In this document: piece by piece, positions 29,097 through 37,190 of the stretch | Layout: the number at the start of each line of letters is the position of its first letter | Position numbering within the stretch: the stretch's first letter is position 1 | Assembly (NCBI RefSeq): GCF_001280205.1 | Contig: NZ_CP012573.1 | Span: 2,728,001-2,792,000, forward strand | DNA: 64,000 nt | Direction of reading: 5' to 3' | From: Clavibacter capsici | GTDB lineage: Bacteria; Actinomycetota; Actinomycetes; Actinomycetales; Microbacteriaceae | The notes under the pieces: generated by a model | The model's database searches: none | Seen by the model: the letters and a program-made list of their open reading frames with translations, nothing else | Told to the model about the DNA's origin: nothing | Made by a program: the position numbers and the translations under genes

Positions 29097-29636
29097 ATGC
29101 CAAGGAAGCTCACCATCATTGCGAACCTCGCCATTGCGATGGCCGTCACAGCAGGTGCACCAACTGCCGCCTACGCATCCACGGCCGCTTCGAACCAAAA
29201 TGCCCCCCATCACTACGTCGTAGTAACAGCAGCTATGCCCAAGAATATGGTCGACGCAGCATTGCGACATGAGGTCATTTCACATCCCGACGAGGCCAGC
29301 CAGGTCAGTACTCGCTGGCAGGACTACATGGACCGGCTCGTCGTCATGAGAATTGCGGCACAGTCAAAGATCTACTTCAAGCATAACTTGAACTACACAG
29401 CAGTTCGCGTCGCGACCCAACAGCCTGACACTGGTCGCCAGGAGTACGGATCCACGTGGGAGTACATCACCACTTTTGAAAAAATAGAAGAGAACGGGGA
29501 AATCTCTGACTCTCAGCAGGTCAGGACACTAGTGGACTTTCGGAATGTGGACGGCGACCCACAGGGGGTAGTCACGTCGTATTGCCTCGGAATTGACGGA
29601 GCATGTCCCTCTTGGATAAATGAAACCGTAGGCTAG
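29097..29636 (+). CDS. Secreted protein of unknown function (islet 2, gene 3)
   Basis: 179 aa with a clear signal peptide: MPRKL, a hydrophobic core to about residue 25, and cleavage near AYAS-TAAS. The mature part is mixed and soluble, with two Cys near the C-terminus (SYCLGIDGACPSW) able to form a disulphide. No domain recognised. AAAGG precedes the ATG by 7 nt, the same style of RBS as used by the solute-binding-protein gene at 53797, so the donor was probably an actinobacterium. Lower GC than neighbours. Confidence 0.65.
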   Translation: MPRKLTIIANLAIAMAVTAGAPTAAYASTAASNQNAPHHYVVVTAAMPKNMVDAALRHEVISHPDEASQVSTRWQDYMDRLVVMRIAAQSKIYFKHNLNYTAVRVATQQPDTGRQEYGSTWEYITTFEKIEENGEISDSQQVRTLVDFRNVDGDPQGVVTSYCLGIDGACPSWINETVG

Positions 29637-29877
29637 GACTGTCTCCCCTAAAGACCTTGGTCGTTAGGGCAGATCCGACCCAGCACGACTTTGATACACC
29701 TTCGCACACGCTGGCGCCACCCGCTCACCCCGCTTCACGACCCTGACCGAGTAATTACAAAGCCACGCACGTCGCACGATGCTGCCCGGGGCGGCAGCGA
29801 AAGCGCGATCTGCGCGGCCTGTCGACAGCTGGCGACTGACCTGAGCGATACATGATGCCGTCGCCACACACCGACCG
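29637..29877. other. Right end of islet 2, no gene seen
   Basis: About 240 bp of AT-richer DNA with no convincing ORF. It ends at the GT9 3'-end repeat. Confidence 0.4.
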
Positions 29878-29907
29878 CCGGATCAGTCGCGCGGCTCGCC
29901 CGTGAGG
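29878..29907 (-). repeat. Original of the 30-bp repeat (GT9 gene 3' end)
   Basis: Covers the last codons (…GEPRD) and stop of the GT9 gene; identical to 27986-28015. Confidence 0.85.
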
Positions 29908-30935
29908 GGGCGGATCACGCGGTGGCCGTCGAGACCGCGCGCAGCCTCGAGGACGTGGGCCGGGGTGATCGCGAGGAGCGCCGGATCCGGGACGCTCGAG
30001 AACGTGTCGCCGAGGCGCTGCGACGCGTCGGTCAGCACGATGTGCGGGCCGGAGGCGGGCGGGCCCCACTCCTCGGGCGGGGCCGGGCCGAAGATCACGA
30101 CCGACGGGATGCCGTAGGCGGTCGCGAGGTGGGCGGCGCCGGTGTCGGCGGAGATCACGAGGTCGGCGGCCGCGATGATCCCGGCGAAGGCGTCGAGGGC
30201 CAGCTCGCCCGCGAGCACGGTCTCCGTGGGCATGCCGGCGAGGGCGGCGACCTCGAGCGCGCGGTCGCGCTCTTTGTCGGATCCGGTGAAGACGACCGTG
30301 CGGCCCTCGTCGGCGAGCGCGCGGGCGACCTCGGCGAAGCGGTCGACGGGCCACTGGCGGGATCCGTAGGCGGCGCCCACGTGGATCACGACGGCGTGCT
30401 CGGCGACGGGCGGCGCGTCGGGCACGAGGATGCCGACGTCCTCGGGATCCGCGGGCATGCCGTGCCAGGAGACGAGCCGGGCCCAGCGGTAGCGCTCGAG
30501 GACGTGGTCCTCCCACGCGGGGCCGTCGGCGGCGGGCATCCCGTCGAGCTCGGGCGCCGCGTGGCCGAGCGTGCGGTGCGCGCGCAGCTCGTGGAGGAGG
30601 GTGCGGCTCTCGATGCCCGCGCCGTGCAGGTTGATCGCGAGGTCGACCGTGCCGGGCTCGCGCGCGATCGGGTGGTCGAAGCCCTGCTGCGGGAGGTGCT
30701 CGTCGACCATGCCGAGGAGCTTGACGACCGGCGCGAGCCAGCCGGTGGTGGCGAGCGCGATGCGGGCGTCGGGGTGCGCGCGGCGGATGGCGCGGAGCGC
30801 GGGGACGGCCACGAGGATGTCGCCGAGCTTGATGGCGCGGAGGACGAGGATCTCTTCCGGGTGCGGGGCGTCGTCGGTGCCGGTCGCGGGGCGGGCGTCG
30901 TCGGGGAGGGCGGCGGGGTCGCCGGGGGTCTGCAT
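29883..30935 (-). CDS. Glycosyltransferase family 9 (heptosyltransferase-like)
   Basis: 350-aa GT-B enzyme. The N-terminal domain begins ILVLRAIKLGDILVAVPALRAIR, the typical acceptor-side loop of ADP-heptose:LPS heptosyltransferases. The C-terminal nucleotide-sugar domain contains VIHVGAAYGSRQWP and ISADTGAAHLATAYGIPSVVIFGP, where D-x-G-x-x-H is the GT9 hallmark. There is no Shine-Dalgarno; CAGGCT lies 7 nt before the ATG. The acceptor in a Gram-positive is unknown. Two other GT9 modules occur in the window. Confidence 0.88.
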   Translation of the reverse strand: MQTPGDPAALPDDARPATGTDDAPHPEEILVLRAIKLGDILVAVPALRAIRRAHPDARIALATTGWLAPVVKLLGMVDEHLPQQGFDHPIAREPGTVDLAINLHGAGIESRTLLHELRAHRTLGHAAPELDGMPAADGPAWEDHVLERYRWARLVSWHGMPADPEDVGILVPDAPPVAEHAVVIHVGAAYGSRQWPVDRFAEVARALADEGRTVVFTGSDKERDRALEVAALAGMPTETVLAGELALDAFAGIIAAADLVISADTGAAHLATAYGIPSVVIFGPAPPEEWGPPASGPHIVLTDASQRLGDTFSSVPDPALLAITPAHVLEAARGLDGHRVIRPLTGEPRD

Positions 30936-30981
30936 GGGTTCCAGCCTGGCAGAGGGGAGGCGCGACGGTCGGGCGGCGGCG

Positions 30982-31647
30982 TCAGGCCGCCCGCACCCGC
31001 CGGATCAGCCGCGACACCACGAACCACAGCACGAGCAGCGCGATGACGCCGACGGCCGCGTACGAGATCAGTCCGCTCCACTCCTCCAGCACCGGGCGGA
31101 TCGCCGGGCCGAACGCGAAGCCGAGGCCCACCCAGATGGCGTTCCAGGCGCCGGATCCGATGACCGTGTAGAGCGAGAAGCGCCAGATCGGCATGCGCTC
31201 GATGCCCGCCGGGATGGAGATGAAGGAGCGCACGAGCGGCACGCACCGGCCGACGAGCACGGCGGTGCCGCCCCAGCGCTGGAAGAAGGCCTCGGCCTTG
31301 TCGAAGTCGGCGTGGTCGAGCAGCGGGATCCGGCCGACGAGGCGGCGCGTGCGATCCCGGCCGAGCGCGGCGCCGATCGCGTACCAGATGAGCGCTCCCA
31401 GGAGCGCGCCGACGGTGGCCGCGGCCCACGCGCCCCACGCGCTCATCCGGCCCTCGTAGGCGAGGAAGCCGGCGACGGGGAGGATCGCCTCGGAGGGGAT
31501 CGGCGGCACGAACGTCTCGATGAGGACCGCGAGGCCCACGCCCACCTCCCCCAGCGTCTCGATGAGCGAGAGGACCCAGCCGACGAAGCCGTCGTACCCC
31601 TCGCTCGGATGGATCTCGCCGGGGGTCACTGCCTGGATGGCGCTCAT
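30982..31647 (-). CDS. DedA-family membrane protein
   Basis: 221-aa integral membrane protein with four or five hydrophobic segments. DedA signatures are the N-terminal FVPPIPSEAILPVAGF with the conserved Glu, the FFQRWGGTAVLVGRCVPLVRSFISIPAG block with conserved Arg residues, and the Trp-containing NAIWVGLGFAFG. Family members act in undecaprenyl-phosphate or phospholipid flipping and membrane-potential maintenance. ATG 31647 has AGAGG upstream. It is 46 bp upstream of GT9 on the same strand and may be cotranscribed. Confidence 0.9.
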   Translation of the reverse strand: MSAIQAVTPGEIHPSEGYDGFVGWVLSLIETLGEVGVGLAVLIETFVPPIPSEAILPVAGFLAYEGRMSAWGAWAAATVGALLGALIWYAIGAALGRDRTRRLVGRIPLLDHADFDKAEAFFQRWGGTAVLVGRCVPLVRSFISIPAGIERMPIWRFSLYTVIGSGAWNAIWVGLGFAFGPAIRPVLEEWSGLISYAAVGVIALLVLWFVVSRLIRRVRAA

Positions 31648-31915
31648 GCGGCCTCTCGTTCGGTCGGGGGGTCGGGCGTCGTGGTGCGGCGGCAGGTGGA
31701 TCAGGTCACCGCCGCGGATCCCCGCGAGCCTAGGGAACGGATTTCCACAACCGCTGAATCGGTGGCGTCGTCCGAGCGGCGGACGGACGTCGACCCCGCG
31801 GGGGACGACGGATGGGCGCGGTCGCGGGAGGCTGGATGCGCGAGCGCGCACCGTGCACATCCCCGTGCCCGCACCTCGCATCCCCCGCACCCGCCGTCTC
31901 CCGAGGAACCCCGCC

Positions 31916-32911
31916 GTGATCCACCCCGCCGCCCGCGCCGTCTCCTCGCGCCCCGCCCGCCCCGCCCGCCTCGCCCTCGCCCTCGCCGCAACCCTCTCCA
32001 CGACCCTCCTCGCCGGATGCGCGGCCCCCGCCGCCGAGGCCCCGACCGCCCCGCCCGCCTCCGCCGCGCCCTCTGCATCCGCCGCCCCGGAGGTCGACCA
32101 GGCGGCCGCCGACGCCGCCTTCGCCGCCCTCGAGGAGCGCTTCGGCGCCCGCCTCGGCGTCCACGCCGTCGACACCGGCTCGGGCGCGGAGGTCTCCTGG
32201 CGGGCGGACGAGCGCTTCGCGTACGCCTCCACCATCAAGGCGCCGCTCGCGGCCGCGCTGCTCGACCGCGTCGGCATCGCGGGGATGGAGCGCGCCGTGC
32301 CGATCGAGGCGGCCGACATCCTCTCCTACGCGCCCGTCACCGAGACCCGCGTCGGCGGCACGATGACCCTCCGCGAGCTGGCCGACGCCGCCATGACCCG
32401 CAGCGACAACACCGCCGCGAACCTCCTGCTCGAGGCGCTCGGCGGCCCTGCCGAGCTGGATGCGGCGCTCGCGGCCCTCGGCGACGACACGACCGTCGTC
32501 TCCCGCACCGAGCCCGACCTCAACGAGGCGACGCCCGGCGACGACCGCGACACCACGACCCCGCGCGCGGCCGCCGCGTACCTGCGCGCCTACGCGCTCG
32601 GCGATCCGGGCGCCCTCGCGGATCCCCTCGACGCCGACGAGCGCGCCCTGTTCACCGGCTGGCTGAAGGCGACGCAGACGGGCGGCACCCTCGTGCGCGC
32701 CGAGCTGCCGGCGGACTGGACGGTCGGCGACAAGTCCGGCAGCGGCGCCTACGCGAGCCGCGGCGACATCGCCGTCATCTGGCGGCCCGACGCCGCGCCC
32801 CTCGTGATCGCCGTCCACTCGTCGAAGGACCAGCAGGACGCGGACGCCGACGACGCCCTCATCTCGGGAGCGGCGAAGGCCGCGGTCGAGGCGCTCGGCG
32901 CGCTGGGCTGA
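31916..32911 (+). CDS. Class A beta-lactamase, lipoprotein form
   Basis: 331-aa enzyme with lipobox LLAGC (about residue 37), then a ~30-residue Ala/Pro linker. All class A motifs are present: S-x-x-K as STIK, SDN in TRSDNTAAN, the omega-loop Glu in RTEPDLNEATPGD, and KSG in place of the common KTG (GDKSGSGAY). GTG 31916 has GAGGA upstream. It would hydrolyse beta-lactams at the cell surface; the spectrum cannot be predicted. No blaI/blaR regulator is adjacent. Confidence 0.9.
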   Translation: MIHPAARAVSSRPARPARLALALAATLSTTLLAGCAAPAAEAPTAPPASAAPSASAAPEVDQAAADAAFAALEERFGARLGVHAVDTGSGAEVSWRADERFAYASTIKAPLAAALLDRVGIAGMERAVPIEAADILSYAPVTETRVGGTMTLRELADAAMTRSDNTAANLLLEALGGPAELDAALAALGDDTTVVSRTEPDLNEATPGDDRDTTTPRAAAAYLRAYALGDPGALADPLDADERALFTGWLKATQTGGTLVRAELPADWTVGDKSGSGAYASRGDIAVIWRPDAAPLVIAVHSSKDQQDADADDALISGAAKAAVEALGALG

Positions 32912-32933
32912 CGGACGCGGGGGCGGGCGATCA

Positions 32934-32960
32934 GGACGGCGGGATCAGCGCCCGCCGTCC
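32934..32960. terminator. Hairpin between convergent beta-lactamase and TetR genes
   Basis: Perfect 10-bp arms GGACGGCGGG/CCCGCCGTCC around a 7-nt loop; it overlaps the TetR stop codon. Confidence 0.6.
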
Positions 32961-33568
32961 TCCGCGAGCAGCGCCAGCGCCCGGGACAGGTCGTCGACCG
33001 CCCGCTCGGCCGCCGCATCCGCTCCCGCGTCGCGGCGCGCGAGCCACGCGCCGACGATCCCCTGCATGCCCGCCACCGCGAGCGCCGCGCAGCGACCGGC
33101 GCGCGCGGCGTCGAGGCCGGCCGCGGCGAAGCGGCGACGGGTCTCCTCGACGTAGCGGCCGTGCTCCCAGGCGGGCAGGTCGGCGAGCGCCGGGATCCGC
33201 TGCACGGTCGCGGCGAGGTCGAGCAGCACCCGCTGGCGGTCGGGCTCGCGGCGCACCCGGTCGAGCTCGGCGCGGAGGGTCGCGGCGACGACCTCCCCGA
33301 GCGGCGCGCCCGCGGGATCCTCGGCGGCCTCCAGCTGCGCGACGACCGCGTCGACCTCCTGCCGCAGCAGCGCGCCGAGCAGCTCCTCCCGCACGCCGAA
33401 GCAGTAGTGGAAGGCGCCGTGCGCGAGGCCCGCCTCCGCCGTGATCGCGCGCGTGCTCGCTCCGGCGACGCCCACGACGGCCATCACCCGCACCGCCGCG
33501 TCCAGCAGCTCGGCCCGCCGGGCGTCCCGCGAGCCGTACGCGCGGGTGCTCTCGGAGGCGGCCTTCAT
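32945..33568 (-). CDS. TetR-family transcriptional regulator
   Basis: 207 aa. The N-terminal helix-turn-helix is typical: ARRAELLDAAVRVMAVVG, then STRAITAEAGLAHGAFHYCF. The ligand domain is alpha-helical with no identifiable inducer. The ATG has no Shine-Dalgarno but TAGCTT sits 6 nt upstream, implying a leaderless mRNA. It is divergent from a GNAT acetyltransferase across only 65 bp, which is therefore its likely target along with itself. Confidence 0.9.
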   Translation of the reverse strand: MKAASESTRAYGSRDARRAELLDAAVRVMAVVGVAGASTRAITAEAGLAHGAFHYCFGVREELLGALLRQEVDAVVAQLEAAEDPAGAPLGEVVAATLRAELDRVRREPDRQRVLLDLAATVQRIPALADLPAWEHGRYVEETRRRFAAAGLDAARAGRCAALAVAGMQGIVGAWLARRDAGADAAAERAVDDLSRALALLAEDGGR

Positions 33569-33633
33569 GGGAGAAAGCTACCAAGCGAGGTGAATTGGGC
33601 CAGGTGGCCGAATGTTGGCCGTACCGTCGGAGC
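33569..33633. promoter_or_regulatory. Overlapping divergent promoters of TetR and GNAT with putative operator
   Basis: Minus strand: TAGCTT (33575-33580) lies 6 nt before the TetR ATG. Plus strand: TACCGT (33622-33627) lies 6 nt before the GNAT ATG. Between them is GGCCA-GG-TGGCC (33598-33609), followed by another TTGGCC at 33614-33620, a plausible TetR site. Confidence 0.5.
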
Positions 33634-34272
33634 ATGAGCACCGATCGCCCCTCCTCCCCCGCCATCCGCACGGCCCGTGCCGCCGATCTCGAGGACGTGA
33701 CCCGCGTGCTCGCCGAGGCGTTCGCCGAGGATCCCGTGATGACCGCCTTCGTGCCCGCAGGTCCTGGGCGGCGCGAGCGCCTGGCGCTGCTGTTCGCCGC
33801 GCTCCTCCGCAGCGGCCCGCTCCCCGCGGGCACGGTCGACGTCGCGGTCGACGCCCGCGGGCGGATCCTCGGCGCGGCCGTCTGGGAGGCCCCCGGCGGC
33901 ATCGCGGCGCACCGCACCCTCGCGCAGGCGCCGACGTTCCTCCGCGCGCTCGGCGTCACCGGCGCGATCCGCGCGGCCGGCCGCCTCCGGGACCTCGACC
34001 GCGCGCGGCCCGGCCTCGCGCACTGGCGCCTCGCCGAGGTCGGCGTGGGCGCGGCGGCACGCGGCCTCGGCGTCGGATCCGCGCTCCTCGACCACGGCCT
34101 CGCGCGGGTCGACGCCGACGGATCCGCGGCGTACCTGGAGTCGTCGACGGAGCGAAACCGCGCGCTCTACCGGCGGAACGGCTTCGTCGAGCTGGGCATC
34201 CTGCCGGGCGTCACGGGGGCGCGACCGGCGGCGATGTGGCGGCCGGCGCCGATGGAGGCGCTCACGCCCTGA
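33634..34272 (+). CDS. GNAT-family N-acetyltransferase
   Basis: 212 aa. The acetyl-CoA-binding motif A is AEVGVGAAARGLGVGSALL (R/Q-x-x-G-x-G/A type), followed by the motif B piece AAYLESSTERNRALYRRNGFVELG. The N-terminal IRTARAADLEDVTRVL is a standard GNAT opening. The ATG 33634 is leaderless by the TACCGT box. The acceptor is unknown; control by the divergent TetR suggests an inducible detoxification or small-molecule modification role. Confidence 0.88.
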   Translation: MSTDRPSSPAIRTARAADLEDVTRVLAEAFAEDPVMTAFVPAGPGRRERLALLFAALLRSGPLPAGTVDVAVDARGRILGAAVWEAPGGIAAHRTLAQAPTFLRALGVTGAIRAAGRLRDLDRARPGLAHWRLAEVGVGAAARGLGVGSALLDHGLARVDADGSAAYLESSTERNRALYRRNGFVELGILPGVTGARPAAMWRPAPMEALTP

Positions 34273-34294
34273 CGCGCCGGCGCGGATCCCCGGA

Positions 34295-34531
34295 TCAGAC
34301 GGGGCAGTGCACCTGCGTGCGCGCGCCCGACCGGTCGATGTCGTGGTCGGGCATGGGCTTGCCGCACATGGGGCAGAGGCGCGACTGCGGCTCGGGCACC
34401 GGGTCGTCGGTGTACGGACCGAGCGGGGGCGCACCGAGGTAGGGGCGGAGCCGCTGGTTGAACCGCTCGACGGCCGCTCCGAAGCCGCGCTCGCGGCGCG
34501 GGCCGTCCGCCTCACCTTTACCTCGTGTCAT
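34295..34531 (-). CDS. 78-aa zinc-ribbon-like small protein
   Basis: Small basic protein with the C-terminal motif CPMCGKPMPDHDID then VHCPV (Cys-x2-Cys…His…Cys), consistent with one bound zinc. The rest is Pro/Arg-rich and probably flexible. The start is ATG 34531, because TACACT lies 7 nt upstream, making a leaderless message; the open frame upstream is shadow. It is divergent from the MarR gene, and its start codon and -10 lie within the putative MarR operator, so it is probably co-regulated. Function unknown. Confidence 0.7.
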   Translation of the reverse strand: MTRGKGEADGPRRERGFGAAVERFNQRLRPYLGAPPLGPYTDDPVPEPQSRLCPMCGKPMPDHDIDRSGARTQVHCPV

Positions 34532-34552
34532 AGTATTCAGTGTACGCGGTAA
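34518..34552. promoter_or_regulatory. Putative MarR operator with overlapping divergent promoters
   Basis: Imperfect inverted repeat with ends TTACC (34518) and GGTAA (34552). It contains TAGTAT (34531-34536), the -10 for MarR on plus, and TACACT (34544-34539), the -10 for the zinc-ribbon gene on minus. Confidence 0.5.
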
Positions 34553-34577
34553 TTCCCCGGGCGGCGAGGAGCAGAGC

Positions 34578-35060
34578 ATGGCACACGAGCACGCGACGCG
34601 CACGGATCCGCTGGCGCTCGAGAGCCAGGTCTGCTTCGCGGCCGTGCTGGCGGCGCGATCCGTGGTCGCGCTGTACCGGCCGATCCTCGAGCCCCTGGGC
34701 CTCACGCATCCGCAGTACCTCGTGATGCTCGCCCTGTGGGAGCGCGACGGCCGGTCGATCTCCGACCTCGGCGGCGCGCTCGCGCTGGAGCCCGCGACCG
34801 TGACGCCGCTGCTCAAGCGCCTCCAGTCGGCCGGCCTCCTCGAGCGGTCGCGCAGCGACGAGGACGAGCGCGTCGTGCGCGTCACCCTCACCGACGCGGG
34901 CCGGGCGCTCCGGCGCGAGGCCGAGCGCGTGCCCGCCCGGGTGGCCGAGCGGACCGGCATGACCCCGTCGGAGCTCGGCCGGATCCGCGACGACCTGCAC
35001 GCGTTCCTCGCGCGCATCGACGCGGCCCCGGATAGTGCGTCGGAGACCGCTTCGGCATGA
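34578..35060 (+). CDS. MarR-family regulator, OhrR-like
   Basis: 160 aa. The N-terminal ESQVCFAAVLAARSVVALYRP matches the OhrR pattern in which the Cys (about residue 17) senses organic hydroperoxides. The winged helix is SISDLGGALALEPATVTPLL then DERVVRVTLTDAGRALR. ATG 34578 has GAGGAG 8 nt upstream. No ohr gene is adjacent; the divergent zinc-ribbon gene is the only obvious local target. The peroxide-sensing role is inferred from the Cys context. Confidence 0.85.
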   Translation: MAHEHATRTDPLALESQVCFAAVLAARSVVALYRPILEPLGLTHPQYLVMLALWERDGRSISDLGGALALEPATVTPLLKRLQSAGLLERSRSDEDERVVRVTLTDAGRALRREAERVPARVAERTGMTPSELGRIRDDLHAFLARIDAAPDSASETASA

Positions 35061-35122
35061 CCGTCGCGCCGGACCGCTTTCCCGCCGGAAGCGTCGACAC
35101 GCCATAGCGACCGCGCCGGCAC

Positions 35123-35962
35123 TCAGTCCGAGATGGTCGCGAACGTGACCTTGAAGGGAAGAGAACCGACGAGCACGCTGTCGAGCCGCACTTCCACCAC
35201 CAGGTCGCCGGGGACCATGATCTGCGGGGCGACCTGGAATTGGAACGTCGAGGGCATCAAGCCCTCCGGGTGGTGTTCATGACCGCCCCTCACCGGCGGG
35301 GCGAGTTCGTGACGCGCATTGTTCCGTCGGGGCGGATTCATCGAACCCGGGTCTCGCGGGACAACGGAAATCGCGAGCACATGGCCATAAACCATGTCCT
35401 CCTCGCGCCAGTGGATCTTGCCGCAAACGAACACCGGTTCGGCATACGGGGGTTTGGCCCCTCGGGGATCGACCACTTTGCCTGCGATGCCAACGCCGTA
35501 CCAGTCGGTCAGGAATCCGTGCTCCTCAACATGCCCGACGAGCATCAGGTACTCGATCCTCGGATCCACCGCGCTCCCCCGCTGGCGTCGCTCGTGCACA
35601 CTGCGGAACCACTCGGCGACGCGAGACGTCTCGACGGCCCCCGCGGCGACTGCGAGCGTGAACACCTCCGCCTCGACCGGCTCGACGACCCCGAGGACGA
35701 CCCCATTGAGCTCCAGGAACGCGACCGCGGAGAGGAAGGCGGTCCGCTTGTTCCCGTCGTGGAAGTACTGCGTCGTCGCCAACCCGTGCATCAGGGCGGC
35801 GGCCTTGTCGAACGTGCTGGGATAGGGATCGACGCCGCCGAATCCGTTGAACGCCCTGCCGACTGCCGCATGCACGCCGTTGGCATCCCGAACCCCGGCC
35901 CCACGCCCGCCGAACTCCAGGTTGATCTGGACGACCGCCTCGAAGGAGAGGGCGACGACCAT
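35123..35962 (-). CDS. Doc/Fic-like protein with C-terminal extension (toxin of TA module)
   Basis: 279 aa. The N-terminal ~125 residues are Doc-like, with the motif QYFHDGNKRTAF: the loop DGNKR is intact but the position usually held by catalytic His is Gln. The extra C-terminal ~150 residues, rich in predicted beta-strands (LMLVGHVEEHG…, PGDLVVEVRLDSVLVGSLPF), are not part of Doc and resemble DUF6941-type domains in style. The start overlaps the antitoxin stop as TGATG. The local DNA is somewhat lower in GC. Either an altered-activity toxin or a Doc scaffold with a new role. Confidence 0.75.
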   Translation of the reverse strand: MVVALSFEAVVQINLEFGGRGAGVRDANGVHAAVGRAFNGFGGVDPYPSTFDKAAALMHGLATTQYFHDGNKRTAFLSAVAFLELNGVVLGVVEPVEAEVFTLAVAAGAVETSRVAEWFRSVHERRQRGSAVDPRIEYLMLVGHVEEHGFLTDWYGVGIAGKVVDPRGAKPPYAEPVFVCGKIHWREEDMVYGHVLAISVVPRDPGSMNPPRRNNARHELAPPVRGGHEHHPEGLMPSTFQFQVAPQIMVPGDLVVEVRLDSVLVGSLPFKVTFATISD

Positions 35963-36123
35963 CAGGCCAGGCGGCGGAGCAGCTCTGCGTGTCGCTTCGC
36001 GAGGATGCGGGCGACCCTCATGGTCTCCTCGACCGACGCGACACGGTCGTCGCGAGGGGAGTCGACCGCGGAGTCAGGCTGGCTGAAGCCGACCACCTGC
36101 TGCTCGCTCTCCCGGACATCCAT
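35962..36123 (-). CDS. Small antitoxin-like protein paired with the Doc-like gene
   Basis: 53 aa, acidic N-terminus and basic helical C-terminus (VEETMRVARILAKRHAELLRRLA). Upstream position, tiny size and TGATG overlap with the Doc-like gene are the standard antitoxin-toxin arrangement. No DNA-binding domain is obvious. TACCGT lies 7 nt before the ATG, so it is leaderless. An upstream in-frame start at 36225 is rejected because it would bypass this promoter. Confidence 0.65.
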   Translation of the reverse strand: MDVRESEQQVVGFSQPDSAVDSPRDDRVASVEETMRVARILAKRHAELLRRLA

Positions 36124-36130
36124 GGCATCA

Positions 36131-36136
36131 ACGGTA
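36131..36136 (-). promoter_or_regulatory. -10 box of the leaderless antitoxin-toxin transcript
   Basis: TACCGT on the minus strand, 7 nt before the antitoxin ATG. Confidence 0.55.
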
Positions 36137-36344
36137 GTCGACCGAGGTAGGGAGGTCCATGGATCTGATCGCACCCGCGGACGAACGGCAGGCTGGTACG
36201 TTCTCCGCGTGTGCCCCAGGACCATTCGGCCACGCCGGACTCCTGGGGCGATCGTATTCTCCGGCCTCCGGGAGCGAGCAACCGCACCGTGACGGTTCCC
36301 CGGCAGCCGCGGTCGCGGTCCGCGCGCTGGGGGACGATGGATCC

Positions 36345-37190
36345 ATGACCATGCGCGCCGACGGCACCCTCCAGGACGGACGGGCGCTCGTCGGCCCGGT
36401 CGACGCCCCCGAGCTGCACGTGATGACGTACAACATCCGGCGCCTGTTCCGTCGCTACCGGCCGGGCAGCCCCGACCGCTGGGCCGACCGCGCGCCGCTC
36501 ATCGCCGAGGTCCTCCGGCGCGAGCAGCCCGCGCTCCTCGGCACGCAGGAGGCGATGCCCACGCAGGGGCGCGCGCTGTCGCACGCGCTCGGGCGGCACT
36601 ACCGGCGGATCGGGCACGGCCGCAACGCCGACGGCCACGGCGAGGGCTGCCCCACCTTCTACGACACGCGCCGCCTCGAGCTCACGAGCTGGCGGCAGGT
36701 CGCGCTGTCGGACACGCCCGCGGTCGCCGGATCCCGCAGCTGGGGCAACATGGTGCCGCGGATCGCCGTGGTCGCCGACTTCACGGATCGCGCCACGGGC
36801 CTGCCGCTCCGGCACGTGAACACGCACTTCGACCACCTCTCGCGCCGGTCGCGCGAGGAGTCGGCGCGGATGATGCTCGAGATCGTCGCCGAGGCGCAGG
36901 TGCCCACGATCGTCTCCGGCGACACGAACGCGGGCGTCGACACGGAGCCGCACCGGCTGCTCGTGGAGTCGGGCGCACTCGTCGACGCGTGGGACGGCGC
37001 CCGCGAGCGCCTCACGCCCGAGTGGGGCACGTGGTCGAACTACAAGGCGCCGAAGCGCACCACCCGCCGCATCGACTGGATGCTGGTGACGCCCGACATC
37101 GAGGTGGAGCGGGTCGGCATCAACACGACGCGCATCGGCGGGCGCGCGCCCAGCGACCACGAGGCGCTGCAGGCGGTGGTGCGGTGCTGA
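36345..37190 (+). CDS. Endonuclease/exonuclease/phosphatase (EEP) family protein
   Basis: 281-aa metal-dependent phosphoesterase. EEP motifs are HVMTYNIRRLF, LGTQEAM (Glu ligand), HVNTHFDHLS, IVSGDTNAGVD (Asp/Asn) and RRIDWMLVTPD followed by the terminal SDHEAL (Asp-His pair). No signal peptide. The start ATG 36345 is chosen because GACGAT lies 6 nt upstream; the frame is open to 36159. Nuclease versus lipid or sugar phosphatase cannot be resolved. It overlaps the next gene by 7 bp. Confidence 0.88.
   Translation: MTMRADGTLQDGRALVGPVDAPELHVMTYNIRRLFRRYRPGSPDRWADRAPLIAEVLRREQPALLGTQEAMPTQGRALSHALGRHYRRIGHGRNADGHGEGCPTFYDTRRLELTSWRQVALSDTPAVAGSRSWGNMVPRIAVVADFTDRATGLPLRHVNTHFDHLSRRSREESARMMLEIVAEAQVPTIVSGDTNAGVDTEPHRLLVESGALVDAWDGARERLTPEWGTWSNYKAPKRTTRRIDWMLVTPDIEVERVGINTTRIGGRAPSDHEALQAVVRC

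Noticed and set aside
24088-29877. Integrase, transposase or tRNA attachment site in the islets
   Set aside because: None of the islet proteins has recombinase motifs, and the flanking repeats are protein-gene ends rather than tRNA.
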